Assembly: GCF_932526225.1 (NCBI RefSeq)
Contig: NC_064042.1
Location: 14,705,040-14,769,039, forward strand
DNA length: 64,000 bases
Source of the DNA: Nematostella vectensis
Taxonomy: Eukaryota > Cnidaria > Anthozoa > Actiniaria > Edwardsiidae
Direction of reading: 5' to 3'
Positions within the stretch are counted from its first letter, which is position 1. Every line of letters begins with the position of its first letter. The position numbers and the translations under genes are program-made. This document shows, piece by piece, positions 44,690 through 54,898 of this stretch. The notes beneath the pieces are model-generated. The model had not been told where the DNA came from. It saw only the letters and a list, made by a program, of their open reading frames with translations, and ran no database searches.

Positions 44690-45060
44690 CTAATACAGGA
44701 AGTACTCACTCTCGAACCCTTCAAAGAAAAGAAGGGAAGTATTTGGAAGGGGACGAATCTGGGAAGAGATATCAGAAAATTTAAAATCGCTGCGTGTGCC
44801 TGTGTTAAAAGTAAACAAACGGTCGGTAAGAGAGCGGTTCCAGCTGCTGAGTGAAAAATTTTAAAAAAAGATGAACGAGTAGCGAATAGCATCTGGTATA
44901 GAAACAGACCTGTCTGAGTTACGAAGAAGGAGAAGGAAGTGAGTGAGGGCATGGCAAAAAGCAGCTGCGAAAAAAAACAAGCAGAGGAGATGAGGAGGAG
45001 GGGATGGCGAAACGAAAGCGTGAAGGAGACGACTCAAAGAAACCAAAAAAGCACACTTTT
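44690..45060 (+). pseudogene. MADF/Myb-like DNA-binding protein remnant
   Basis: A plus-strand frame reads RGRIWEEISENLKSLRVPVL and VNKRSVRERFQLLSEKF, then a stop, KKMNE, another stop, then RIASGIETDLSELRR, and a basic Lys/Arg/Glu-rich tail with KREGDDSKKPKK in a shifted frame. I recall this W-x-x-I, V-x-KRSVR-x-R, KKK-x-E-x-ASGI pattern from transposon-associated trihelix/Myb-like proteins in cnidarians. Two stops and a shift mark it as dead. Confidence 0.5.
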
Positions 45061-45487
45061 CCTTGGTGGTAGGTATAGCTGTCAGGTAGGCCCATGGCCT
45101 CGGCGAGAACAGGAATATGGTGCTTTTACGTCCGGAACTCTGTCAAGGACTCTGCTTCATCGACATCGTCTAGCGAGAAAGCATCATCTTAGTACGGAAA
45201 TGACGGGTTTTTTTATGTATTAGCATCGTACAGGAGGATAAATTCATCGTCATTAACAATATCATCCGTGTCAGTCAGGCATCGACGACCACCTCTCGAG
45301 CCTGGCAAAAGGATCCATGTTCGTTAAATTTGAGAGAATCCGAGAGAAAAAAACATACAGCCGTCCCAGAGATATCTTAATGTTTACATAATTTCGCCTG
45401 ACGACGGCAACGTCGGTCCCAGTCCGCTTGCGCATACCGCCCGCCGTAGTAGACCCGAATCTTAAAATCTCTACTGAATGAATTGTG

Positions 45488-46041
45488 GCCCAAAAATGTA
45501 TACTTACAGTTTTATAGAGGTGGGATCAATTTCCCTTATTCCTCAATAAAATCAATACTTTCTATGTTTTCGTAGTTCGTATTGAAAGGCACTCTATATA
45601 AGCGATATACCTCCTTCGTGTAATCTCTAATATAACTGTAAGTACAATATGGGCGTGGCTATACGGTTGGGATATCTTGCAATATACCATCATAAGTTAG
45701 TATATGGAATCTTAGCTCTCAGTTTGTATTGAAAAGGCGCTCTATATTAGCAATTTGCTAGTATAACTGTAAGTAATCACATCTGGGCGTGGGTCCATAT
45801 CTCGAATTAAGTTTTGTAAAGAGTATTACAATTATGTGGAGTTTGAAAGTTGTACAATAAATGGTATTGGGTTAAATGCTGGTCAATTGAAATGGTCCAT
45901 TTTTTCGTCAATCTGAAGTTTATGTTAATATCCATCACTGGGTTATGTTTTGTGATCGTAACATAAAAAGTATTGGTTCTATTCAGGTTTTAAGGGAAAT
46001 TAATTCCACCTTTATAAAACTGCAAGTATACGTTTTTGGGG
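45488..46041. mobile_element. Inverted-repeat non-autonomous element (about 555 bases)
   Basis: The left arm has CCAAAAATGTATACTTACAG followed by TTTTATAGAGGTGGGAT and AATTTCCCTTA. The right arm is its inverse with a few mismatches (TAAGGGAAATT ... CTGCAAGTATACG). Arm length is about 50 bases. Inside, a direct repeat (TATTGAAAAGGCGCTCTATA and relatives at about 45580 and 45727) precedes GGGCGTGG. No coding. Confidence 0.6.
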
Positions 46042-46277
46042 GTGGGTCCATATCCAGAATTGCTTAGTGTGAGATTCTCTATCGCTGTGCCAAATTTCAT
46101 AAATGTTCCAAAAATTTGAACGATCCGCCACTTTTTATACACCATTTTCTTGCACTATTACGACTACATCTCCGAAAACTCACACATCGATCTCTCTCGA
46201 AAAACCTTCGCACGTGCGACTCATACCAAAAATGTCAACCAAATACCGACGTCACGTCACGCGTAACGCAATATATA
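46042..46277. other. Geneless stretch between elements
   Basis: No gene and no match to units 1 or 2. The right side runs into a TATATA that provides the TA target of the following Tc1 element. Confidence 0.4.
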
Positions 46278-47601
46278 CAGCGTGTCTCAAAAGTTCGTGC
46301 CCCTTTAAAAAATATCATTATTTCCAGCCTGCACGTGTACTCAAGAAAACCAAATAAATCTACAGCGGTACCTATTTTCTACCATAATTGGCAGCAATAA
46401 ATAGGGGGATATAAAAAGTTTTTCCTTTTCCCGCAAAATGTTGCGCGCGCGCCAAATCAAAATAAACTTTCCCGCCATTTTTTTAGCACGAAGATATCGA
46501 ATATTTTCCTCCATTTTAAAGGCTTTTTCTCAACGAAAACAGCTAGAAAGAGAAATGAATCCTCTCCAAGCTTAAAAAAGCCCTAATATAAGAGCTCAAG
46601 CAGCTATTCCTAGATCAAATAGGTTTCCGGTAAAAGAAATTGCAAAAATTCTTGAAAAGTCGGAGAGATGGGTAAAGAAATGATCCAGGGAAACTGACTT
46701 CAGGGATAAAAGACGAACGGGAAGGCCAACTATTTATCTGATTCCGCAAAGAAAATAATCAAAAAAGCCAAATACAACTCTTTGAGGAAGATTTCCAAAG
46801 ACTGGAAGGATACAGTTCAACGACATATGAAGGGAAAAGGATGGGAAGCTATGAAGCGCCAAAAGAAGCCATTGTTAAGTGTCAAGCAACGGGCCAATCG
46901 GTTAAAGTTTGACAAAATGTATAAGAAACTTACGGCCCAAGACTGGAATAACGTTCTCTTTTCTGACAAATGTCACAAGTATCTATTTAACCTTCCAAAT
47001 CCGAAGAATGATGTAGTATGGGTAAGCCAGGAAAGCCAAGTTCCTCCGGCGTTCCCCAAAACCAAACTTTGACTTCAAAGTACTACGTTTCTCAGATATT
47101 GGAGAAGGATGTAAAGCCTTTGTTATCGAGACGATCAACAACATAAAAACCTTAAAAAAGAAAGCTTTTTAATAGAAATGAAAATATGATCTACGTACAA
47201 GATGGCAATCCAGCGCATACAGCAAGACCCAAGACTGGTGCAGCAAGAACCTGCCGGGATTCATAAAGAAGAAAGACTGGCCACCAAATTTCCCTGATCT
47301 GAATATAGTCGAAAATGTTTGGGGTCTGATAGATCAGTCAGTTTACAGGGATCCTCAATCAACGACGATGAATGGCCTGAAGAAGCGTCTTCGCGAAGCC
47401 TGGAGAAATGTACCAGTTGCCACATTACAAGCGCATAAGAAACGTCATAAAATGCAAAGGCGGACACTCGGGATACTGATGTTTGGAGATGTAGGTCTTG
47501 ACTAATAAATCTATAATTTGTGTTAATTTGCTTTGGTCATAGTTACCCAAAATCTTTTTATGAGCTCTTGAAAAAGGAGCACAAACTTTTGAGACACCCT
47601 G
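46278..47601 (+). mobile_element. Tc1-like DNA transposon (1.3 kb)
   Basis: The left end, CAGCGTGTCTCAAAAGTTCG, is matched in reverse at the right (CAGGGTGTCTCAAAAGTTTG reading in from 47601), about 28 bases with few mismatches. TA lies on both sides. The length is typical for Tc1. It carries a degraded plus-strand transposase. It is inserted just upstream of the unit 3 gene, in the presumed 5' UTR intron. Confidence 0.8.
46550..47480 (+). pseudogene. Tc1-like transposase, frameshifted
   Basis: Pieces in different frames follow the expected order: an N-terminal helix-turn-helix (VKEIAKILEKSERWVKK), a RRTGRPT hinge, SVKQRANRLKF, LTAQDWNNVLFSDKCHKY (first Asp), VQDGNPAHTA (second Asp) and PPNFPDLNIVENVWGLID (final Glu). 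Multiple stops and shifts (for example near 46681, 46755 and 47070) prevent a full product. Confidence 0.75.
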
Positions 47602-47658
47602 TAATTCTCTCGCTCGAACACCGGCCAAGGGGGGAAGGGTGCGCGCCCTCGTGTGGTG

Positions 47659-48299
47659 CACAGGTAGCCCAAGCTCTTTATTTGTCCCTATCGATTTTAC
47701 GGTGAACATAGGGCGAAAATCAAAATTAGTGAAAAATAAAAAACAACTTGTTGAAAAGACGTGTGTAGTCTAGAAAAACTTTGCTAGGACTAATTTCCCA
47801 CGGCAGAGGAATCGTGTGCAGAATTTGCGCCCTAATTTCGACGCTCCCTCCCACGGCGAGGACCTCTTTGGCTCTTGCCAAATCCTCGCAGCCACAAGTG
47901 CATGTACATGATTTTGCGCTCGCGGGGACGAGGCAATTTTGACAGTTGCCAAATTCATTGTGGTCACGCATATTTCGACGACAAAAAGACGAATATTCTG
48001 CCGGATTCCTCTGCGATGGAGAATCGTGTGGCGCTGAGATTTGCACTGGTTGGACTCCAACTATCTATGAGGATGTCGTGGGAGGAAGTATGTTTTTGAG
48101 GACGGAACGTGAGGTATGTTTAAAATTATTTTCCTACCTTTCACTTCGTTCGTTTAAAATGAAAAAGTAAAAATAAACGCAACACTGGACTACACACGTC
48201 TTTTTAACAAGTTGTTTTTTATTTTTCACTAATTTTGATTTTCGCCCTATGTTCACCGTAAAATCAATAGGGACAAATTAATAGCTTGGGCTACCTGTG
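47659..48299. mobile_element. Foldback element with 115-base inverted arms
   Basis: The left arm, 47659-47774, begins CACAGGTAGCCCAAGCT. The right arm, 48185-48299, is its near-perfect inverse ending AGCTTGGGCTACCTGTG. The loop of about 410 bases has a minus-strand frame with CQNCLVPASAKSCTCTCGC, not recognised. In unit 2 the same place reads GGTGGTGTGCGCGCC without insert. The element lies 75 bases upstream of the unit 3 start codon. Confidence 0.75.
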
Positions 48300-48372
48300 G
48301 TGTACGCGCCTGTATTCTGCCGTCTAGATTTGATATCTTTCACTTTCTTTTTCATAAGATTTTGATGTCGCA

Positions 48373-49658
48373 ATGGAGTTTGTACTGCAACTCTTATTAG
48401 TTATTCTTCTGTCATGGCAACACGCCATTGGCCACGACTGCAAGGACTACTTATACTTGATGCGAAGCTTTCAGCTGCAAGGAAACGTCATCGAAACTAA
48501 CCAGACTACCAAATACGGTTGTCGACAGAGTTGTCATAGCCACAAGGATTGCTTATCTATCAACTACAAGGAAAAAGAGTGAGTGATAATATATTCAATC
48601 TTCATCGAATATTAGGATTAAAGTTCTTATAACCTTTCACTTATATCAATCTAGCCAAAACAAAGCATAGGTAAACTTTCAAATTCTGAAAAGGGAATTG
48701 AATTTTATTGACATTTGAATTTTCTACAGATCTTTGAAAATTTTCCTGGCCGCGCGAAAGGAGATAGAATCGAGTGAATAATTCCAAGTTTTGGCGGGAA
48801 AATCTGAAACAACATATTTTCTTAAATCCGTTAAAATTCAGAGACGGCAATCCCACAAAATATTGGCGAATTGTTTTCTATTGCAATGCTGCCCACAATG
48901 AAGCGAAAAATAATTTAAAAGTCGAGAATTGTATGCGAAAAAAGAAAATATCGTTTTGCTGTAGGCTTCAAAAACAGCGCGCGCTCGTGAAAATGCCGCC
49001 ATTCTTGATTGCGAATGCAGCACGCGCGCACAATGCAAAAACAATTCAAAGACTAAAAAATATCTGCTAAATTTTGCAGATTTGTCTCCTGAAGTTAAAT
49101 AATTATTTGACTACCAGGTTGAGTTTAAAGATGACGGTAAAAGTTGTAACCACACAACGTTCTTCAGAAATAACTAAGAAGATATGAAGACGGAAACCGG
49201 TTTAGCGCGCGCATATGTTTTCTCGTGTAATTTGGTTGACATCTCGATCTACGTCACAAATAACTGGACCCGGGCCTTTCAGTTCACGGCCTTTTTCCCG
49301 ATAGTTGACCAAAATACCTCAATATTACAGATTTGAGGGATTTGCGCGAACGCGTGTTTTATAGGAACCACAAACCATTTGGAAGATGAAAATATAAAGA
49401 ATTGACAAAGTCTATCAACTATGAAAAGTTATATGGACTTTAAATATGACCATTAGAATTGTTAAGGGGAAATAAATTACCTTTTCGCAAGGATTAAGTA
49501 GTTTCCTTGCTTGTTCGATCGATCGATCGATCGATCGTTCGTTCGTTCGTTCGCTTGCTTGCTTTTGTTTGTGTTTGTTTGTTTGTTTGTTTGTTTGTTT
49601 GTTTGTTTATTTATTTATTTTGTCCGTCCGTCCGTCTGTCTGTCTGTCTGTCTTTTCT

Positions 49659-49689
<31 letters not shown>

Positions 49690-52600
49690 CGTCCGTCCGT
49701 CCGCCCGCCCGCCCGCCCGCCCGCCCGCCCGCCCGTCCGTCCGCCCGTCCGTCCGCCCGTCCGTCCGTCCGTCTGTCTGTCTGTCTGTCTGTCTGTTTCA
49801 AACAATATTCATTCCACACATATTTAGCAACACATACAAAAACATCATTTTTTCGTTCAATTTCAATTTCCTGTTGGAAATCATAGGCGAGAGAAATGCT
49901 GTAAATTCATTGTTTTGCTCCGATTCGCTTTGCTTTACTTGAACATCCTAAAAATAAGGTTTACTTTACTTGAACGTCTTAAAAAAGGAGTCTGAACAAT
50001 AACATTTCAGGTTATCACAGGTTTCCCGCGCGTTTGCCCCAGTCTTTTATAGACCTTCTAAAAAACTACAGTCGTTGATTAATTCCCTTATTCTCATCTT
50101 TTACAGGTATCGATGCGAGCTGAACGCAGCGACACACTTGTCACATCCCCAAATGTTAAGACCAGAAGACAACGCATTTTACGCGTTGATTAAAACACCA
50201 AACCGCTGCAGTAACAAGCATTGTTCTAGTGAGAAAAGATGCGCTCTGGTAGGAAACAAGGTGGCATATCAGTGCAGTAAAGGTAAATTTTGAGTGGGAT
50301 AAGACGTATTATACATTTCAAGGATAGGATAAGATTTTCCAAGAAAAATTGAACTTAGTTTGAGTTAATGGATTATGGTTGTCAAGGCTCGAGTTAGCGA
50401 GGTTCTACTGTATATAGTTCAAGTCAGCGGTTAACTCGAGTTATCAAAGCTCGAGTTAGCCGGGTTATACTCGTTATCCAATCGCGAGCTGTGAACAGCT
50501 GACACCTTTAAAGCGAATGGGTTTTTGCTTGCCTAGTTGCTTGGGTTGCTTACGGGATTTCTGTACTTAATATATAGATTTAGGCACTACCTGAAAGCAG
50601 AGCCAGCATTAAACACCTTTTGTGTTGACTGATCGAGGTATTTTGGGGGGATCTACGGGTCTAGGATTCTGCTCTTTACTGATATTGATTCATTGGCCCT
50701 ACCAAATGGATCCAGGCCTTACTCAATAATTTCAGTTATGCAGTACATAAATGTTAACAAACACAATTCCTGTGGTGTGAATATGGCTGTCAAAGTTGTC
50801 AAGAGTCTAATGGTAAATTCTTATGTCCCTTTATAGAAGTTCCATTTAAAAATATTTTTTTAATAAAAACAATACACCGACAAACTTTGTCCTTGTGCAG
50901 GATATGTCATGGAAGTAACAGCATTCCAAAGATTCCAAATAATATATTTAGACTGTTTAAATGCCAATCTGTTATCTTTATGCATCGATTTAGTGTTGAT
51001 TCTCTCCTTCATTGGACTGATTATTCAGAAAAATGTCTGGAAATTGAAACCCTTACAAATATATCTCCTTTCATGCATTACATTATATTGGTGCACCCAC
51101 CCTTTACCATATAGTGGCCTTGGTGTTGGTGGCCTACTCCAAAATGAATGCAATGGAGAGAAAGAAGATTGATTTTGGAAGCAAATCCTAAAAAATACAT
51201 CTAAGACATCACTGACAGTGCTAAAATGCTAACTTCTAATTTCAAACCATCATTGATCTATGTTTTGGGTAGAGAGGAAACAGCAAAGAATATCAATTGA
51301 CTAAAAAATGTCTATGAGGAGAGGAGAAATAAAGAAAATTGAATCAACTTGAAAGGTTTACTAAAAAATATAACAGTTATAAAATAATTTGATTAAGCAT
51401 TTCTTGACATTTCCCCTTTCCCATTATCTTAGGGTTTTGTTTACATATTTATCATTGAAAACTAGTGTTATATAGTTTAAGTATTTTGCCCTAAAAAAAC
51501 CTTCCCCTCGTTAAAGTTCCATTGATAGACATTTGTATAGCTACATTCTGACAAGCTTTGTCCTTGCGAAGAACAAGTAATGGATAAAACAGGATTTCGA
51601 GGATAGAATATAGTGTCAGAAACAGTCTTAGATGAGATGCAAAATACTGAAGTTTCCATATACCACTTTCATTTGTGATTTCCCATCCCCCATGGGAATT
51701 AATATCTACAAATATAAATCTAAACCTCTGAAATAAATGTGATGGAAAACAGACTGACTTGGAAAGGAAATCCTTAAAAGAAGATATAAGTTAAAGCACT
51801 CAATAGAAATAAAAATCAAGTCTGTTCATTAATTTATTTTTGGTGTAGAGGGAACTAGCAAAGAGCATCAATTGCATAAAAATAGTCAACAGGGATAAGT
51901 AAAAAGAAGAAGTTTGACTTCTGTAAATGTTTGATAAGAAAATATAACAATAATGTGATAATTATATTCAGTACTTTCCTAAAATATCACCTTTCCAATT
52001 ACCTTTAGGTTGATAGAAAACTGTTTTCTTTGCAGATTTATTATTTAAAAAGCAAAAGTTTGTTTTTAGTTTTATTTAAGTATCTTGTTAAAAAAACCAT
52101 TGAGTGTGCACTGCTGAATCACATAGTAATGCTCTAGTCATTTGAGCCCCCTCCCTTATGGTCCTGCAGAAGTCAGGGGTTAATGTGGGGTTCTAGACCA
52201 ATTTTTTAACCAGAATATGTCAAGAGGGGTGGTGATATTGACTGTTTTTTACTCTTAAATTGGAAACAGGCTTTTATCACAGTTGTTTAAGGGTAAAGTC
52301 TAATCCCCCACACTTTCCTGGGACCATGGGTTTGAGGGGAATCAAATGACTAAACTCCCTTCTGTTTTCTTCAAGACATAGTTTTCAAGTCTAATGTCTT
52401 CCAGTCTTTTGACCCTCAGAAAGTCCCTGGTTCATAAAAGATCGAGTGAAAACAATTATTTATTTATTTCAAAACAATCTTTTCATCAAGCCATTTATTA
52501 TCTAACTTATTTTCCACAACTATTTGAAGAAAAATAAACACATGAGATACAAGATGCAGACAATAAAAAACAATACATATAGACAATAGGGGTTGAATTT

Positions 52601-54092
52601 TTTTTTTTAATCCTCGGTAAGGAAAATTTTCTTGAAAGTTGAAAAAATTGCTGTATCTTGTAAGGATATGTATCTTCTTAGGACTAAGAGCACAGGAAAT
52701 AGAGACAATATAAATACGGTTTTCTTTAGCGGTATATGACAAATGCAACACGATATTGTTTAGCCTTTATGAAATATCTCAACACGAAGAATTTCAAAAC
52801 AAAAGGTGTTATCCCTTGCTTCGTGCCTGTATTTTTCGCCATTTCGTGGCCGAGTGGGGCCTGGGAGTTGCGCGGCTGGCTGGCGAGTGACACCACAGGG
52901 AACCCGCGCGATGACCACAAAACCAAGTCGCATAGCTTTACCATATTTCTATACCTATGGAGCTCCGGGCGCGCTGGCTCTGCTATAAAAACCGTGCTTG
53001 CACGAGAGAGTTGCATATTCATAAGTATTATATGGAAAAATGATAATTGAGTTGTTTGCAGATTGCCCGGAAAAGGCTCTAGGTATGGAATCGGGAGCTA
53101 TTGGAGACTCAGCGATAACTGCCTCAAGTATTATTCCTGACCTGGATTATGTGCCTCGGTATGCTCGCCTTAATGCGCCATCATCTGCTAATAATGGATG
53201 GATAGCTGGGCCCGCAGCTGCAGGAGAGTACCTTCAAGTTGACCTTGGACGTGTAGTAGCAGTCACCAAGGTTGCCACTCAAGGAAGACGGAACTCACCC
53301 ATGTGGATGAAAACTTATAACATCGGCTACAGCACTGATCTCTCCACCTGGCACGTCTACCGTGAGGGAGGAAACGCCCAGTCACCTCATAAGGTAAGCT
53401 AATAAGGCAGCCGGGAGGAGGGGGGATGGAGGGGAGGGGAGGGGGACACTCAATATTGGTTAAAGGAGTCAATTTCCTATCTTTTAGGGTAGATGACTCT
53501 AGATGACTTCTACCCTTAAAGGGTTTCCAACAATTTAAGGGGGTCCAATGTCTCTACTATCCCTTTGGGGCTTTCGAGCTACAATGGAGGCCCGAAACAC
53601 CCAAAACGGATTTTAGTCAACGGATCGGTTAATAATGCACAATCCCATATTTTTACCGAGTGTTATTGTTTAAGGCGGCCAAGTGGTTTCTCAAAAGATC
53701 ATATCCATCCATAACGATATGCCGATCTTGGTGTAAATCGACTATAACAATATTTTGCTTTATTAATCTAATTTGTAAGAAGATCAGCCTAAGAATTGAG
53801 GTTGATTTTTCCAATGATCCCCTCTGTTTCTTAGGAGTCCATGTTTTTTTGTATTAGTCTTTTTCCCTTCTCTCCTCAGTCCGATTCCCGGCGCTAAATA
53901 TGTCAATTTTGTAACAATGCTGGAGAAAGCCTTCTTCTTTACTAGGTGTTCACCGGCAACTCGGATCAGCACACGGTTGTTTACGGGTCATTTGAAGAAC
54001 CCATTCATGCACGCGGCATCCGATTCATCGCGCAGAGCTGGGAATGGCACATATCTTTTCGAGTAGAAATCTACGGCAGATGTGACATATAA
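48373..54092 (+). CDS. Secreted PAN/Apple-discoidin (F5/8 type C) protein, unit 3 copy
   Basis: Coding exons are 48373-48578, 50107-50282, 53062-53393 and 53946-54092, exactly the same sizes as unit 2 (286 residues). Signal peptide, PAN/Apple domain, Cys-rich EGF-like linker and full F5/8 type C domain are as in unit 2. It differs at scattered residues (for example HKDCLSINY where unit 2 has HKDCFSINY, and GPAAAGEY where unit 2 has GPRAAGEY). All splice sites are GT-AG. No stop or shift is seen. Intron 1 carries a TTAA-target element and a compound microsatellite. Intron 2 (2.8 kb) is filled by repeat R. Upstream elements may disturb its promoter or 5' UTR intron. Confidence 0.85.
48622..49439. 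mobile_element. TTAA-target non-autonomous element (Kolobok-like)
   Basis: TTAA at 48618-48621 and 49440-49443. Inverted ends are AGTTCTTATAACCTTTCA at the left and AGTCCATATAACTTTTCA reading in from the right. Unit 1 at the same place reads GGATTTAATATGAC, that is one TTAA and no insert. Ends starting AG with TTAA target fit Kolobok better than piggyBac. No transposase. Confidence 0.65.
49512..49798 (+). repeat. Compound tetranucleotide microsatellite, unit 3
   Basis: Successive blocks of period 4: TCGA, TTCG, TTGC, TTTG, TTTA, TCCG, TCTG, TCCG, CCCG mixed with TCCG, and TCTG. It is the positional equivalent of the pure TTTG arrays of units 1 and 2. Each block differs from its neighbour by single-base changes spread through the array. 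Open frames here are artefacts. Confidence 0.95.
50570..52480 (+). repeat. Non-coding dispersed repeat R in intron 2 of unit 3
   Basis: Starts TAGATTTAGGCACTACCTGA, as at 15088. Two tandem monomers: about 50820-51480 and 51481-52100 (both with CTTTATAGAAGTTCC- or CCTTCCCCTCGTTAAAG-like starts and a TTATTGAAA or TTATTTAAA end). Insert-free equivalents of the 15869 element and of the 17195 element are found here. No gene. Confidence 0.6.
53413..53445 (+). other. G-quadruplex-type tract after exon 3 donor (unit 3)
   Basis: Same place and pattern as in units 1 and 2. Confidence 0.6.
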
Positions 54093-54898
54093 TATGACTC
54101 TACACCACCTTGGAAAAGTATGAGGCTCTTTCCCAGTCCTCCTCCTTAAAATCGCCAATTTGGCCGAGGATTTTTGGATTAAGTTTTGTTTAAGTTTGTC
54201 TCAGTAGTCTTCTCCCCCACCCCTTAACCCTCCACTTTCCTGGGACTTGAAATTTAAATGCGTATTAAAGCCTGTCTCGTCCCTAGTATTGGCTCATTTG
54301 CGGCGCGCAAAGGACCACGGGAAGGCGGACCGGAGGGCCGAGCATTTGTGACGGTCCAGCATGCATTGCGTTTGCATTGTCTTGCCTCTTTCTGTCCGTG
54401 AACCTTTGAGCGCCATTTTTTTTCTCCGCAAAGAATTGAAGCTGTAAAAATACCAGTTCACTTCGGTCAATTACATAATTCCGATGATTTTAAATAATTG
54501 AAGGCCGACGAAAGAGAAAAGAATCTATTAGACTCAGCGCTAATTATCAGCCACATCCTCGAAAAAACCTCCTTCATTCATTTTATATACTTAATTATTT
54601 GTTAATTTATTCATAAACTAATTTATGTATTTGTTCATTCATTTGTTTTTTTATCTGTTTTGTTTTTGTTTGATAAGTTATTCATGTTTTGCTAATTTTT
54701 TTTTTCATAGGCAGATGCAGTATGAAACAATAGACCATGATGCCATGTATGAAACAAAACTTTGTAATTGCTTGCCTCGTGTATTGGTGCTTTAGTTGGA
54801 AAGAAGCGGTCTTTACGAATAGATATTTCATCGACAGCGTAGAACTTACTGTGGCTGTAGCAATGTATAGTCGATATAGCAGAAATATAAACCTTTTT

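Larger units (their letters stand above)
44098..45473 (+). mobile_element. Harbinger-like two-gene DNA transposon remnant
   Basis: GGGTCTACCACGGCGG (44124-44139) is matched in reverse by CCGCCGTAGTAGACCC (45441-45456). Weaker matching continues outward (AGAGACTAAAGATC against AGAGATTTTAAGATTC). Outside flanks GTGAATGGAAG and TGAATGAATTGTGGC are contiguous in units 1 and 2, confirming an insertion. Inside lie the end of one gene (44175-44432) and a MADF/Myb-like gene remnant (about 44690-45060). A DNA transposon with a transposase and a Myb/SANT-type partner suggests PIF/Harbinger, but no DDE motif is visible. Confidence 0.5.

Noticed and set aside
44895-45223. Plus-strand 94-codon frame as an independent gene
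   Set aside because: It is an out-of-frame reading across the end of the MADF/Myb-like remnant.
47726-48060. Cys-rich minus-strand frame in the foldback element loop as a gene
   Set aside because: The frame runs into the inverted arm, has no splice or start support, and two frames are open over the same bases.
49507-49942. Cys/Leu/Val or Arg/Pro-rich frames in the compound microsatellite
   Set aside because: Repeat artefacts.
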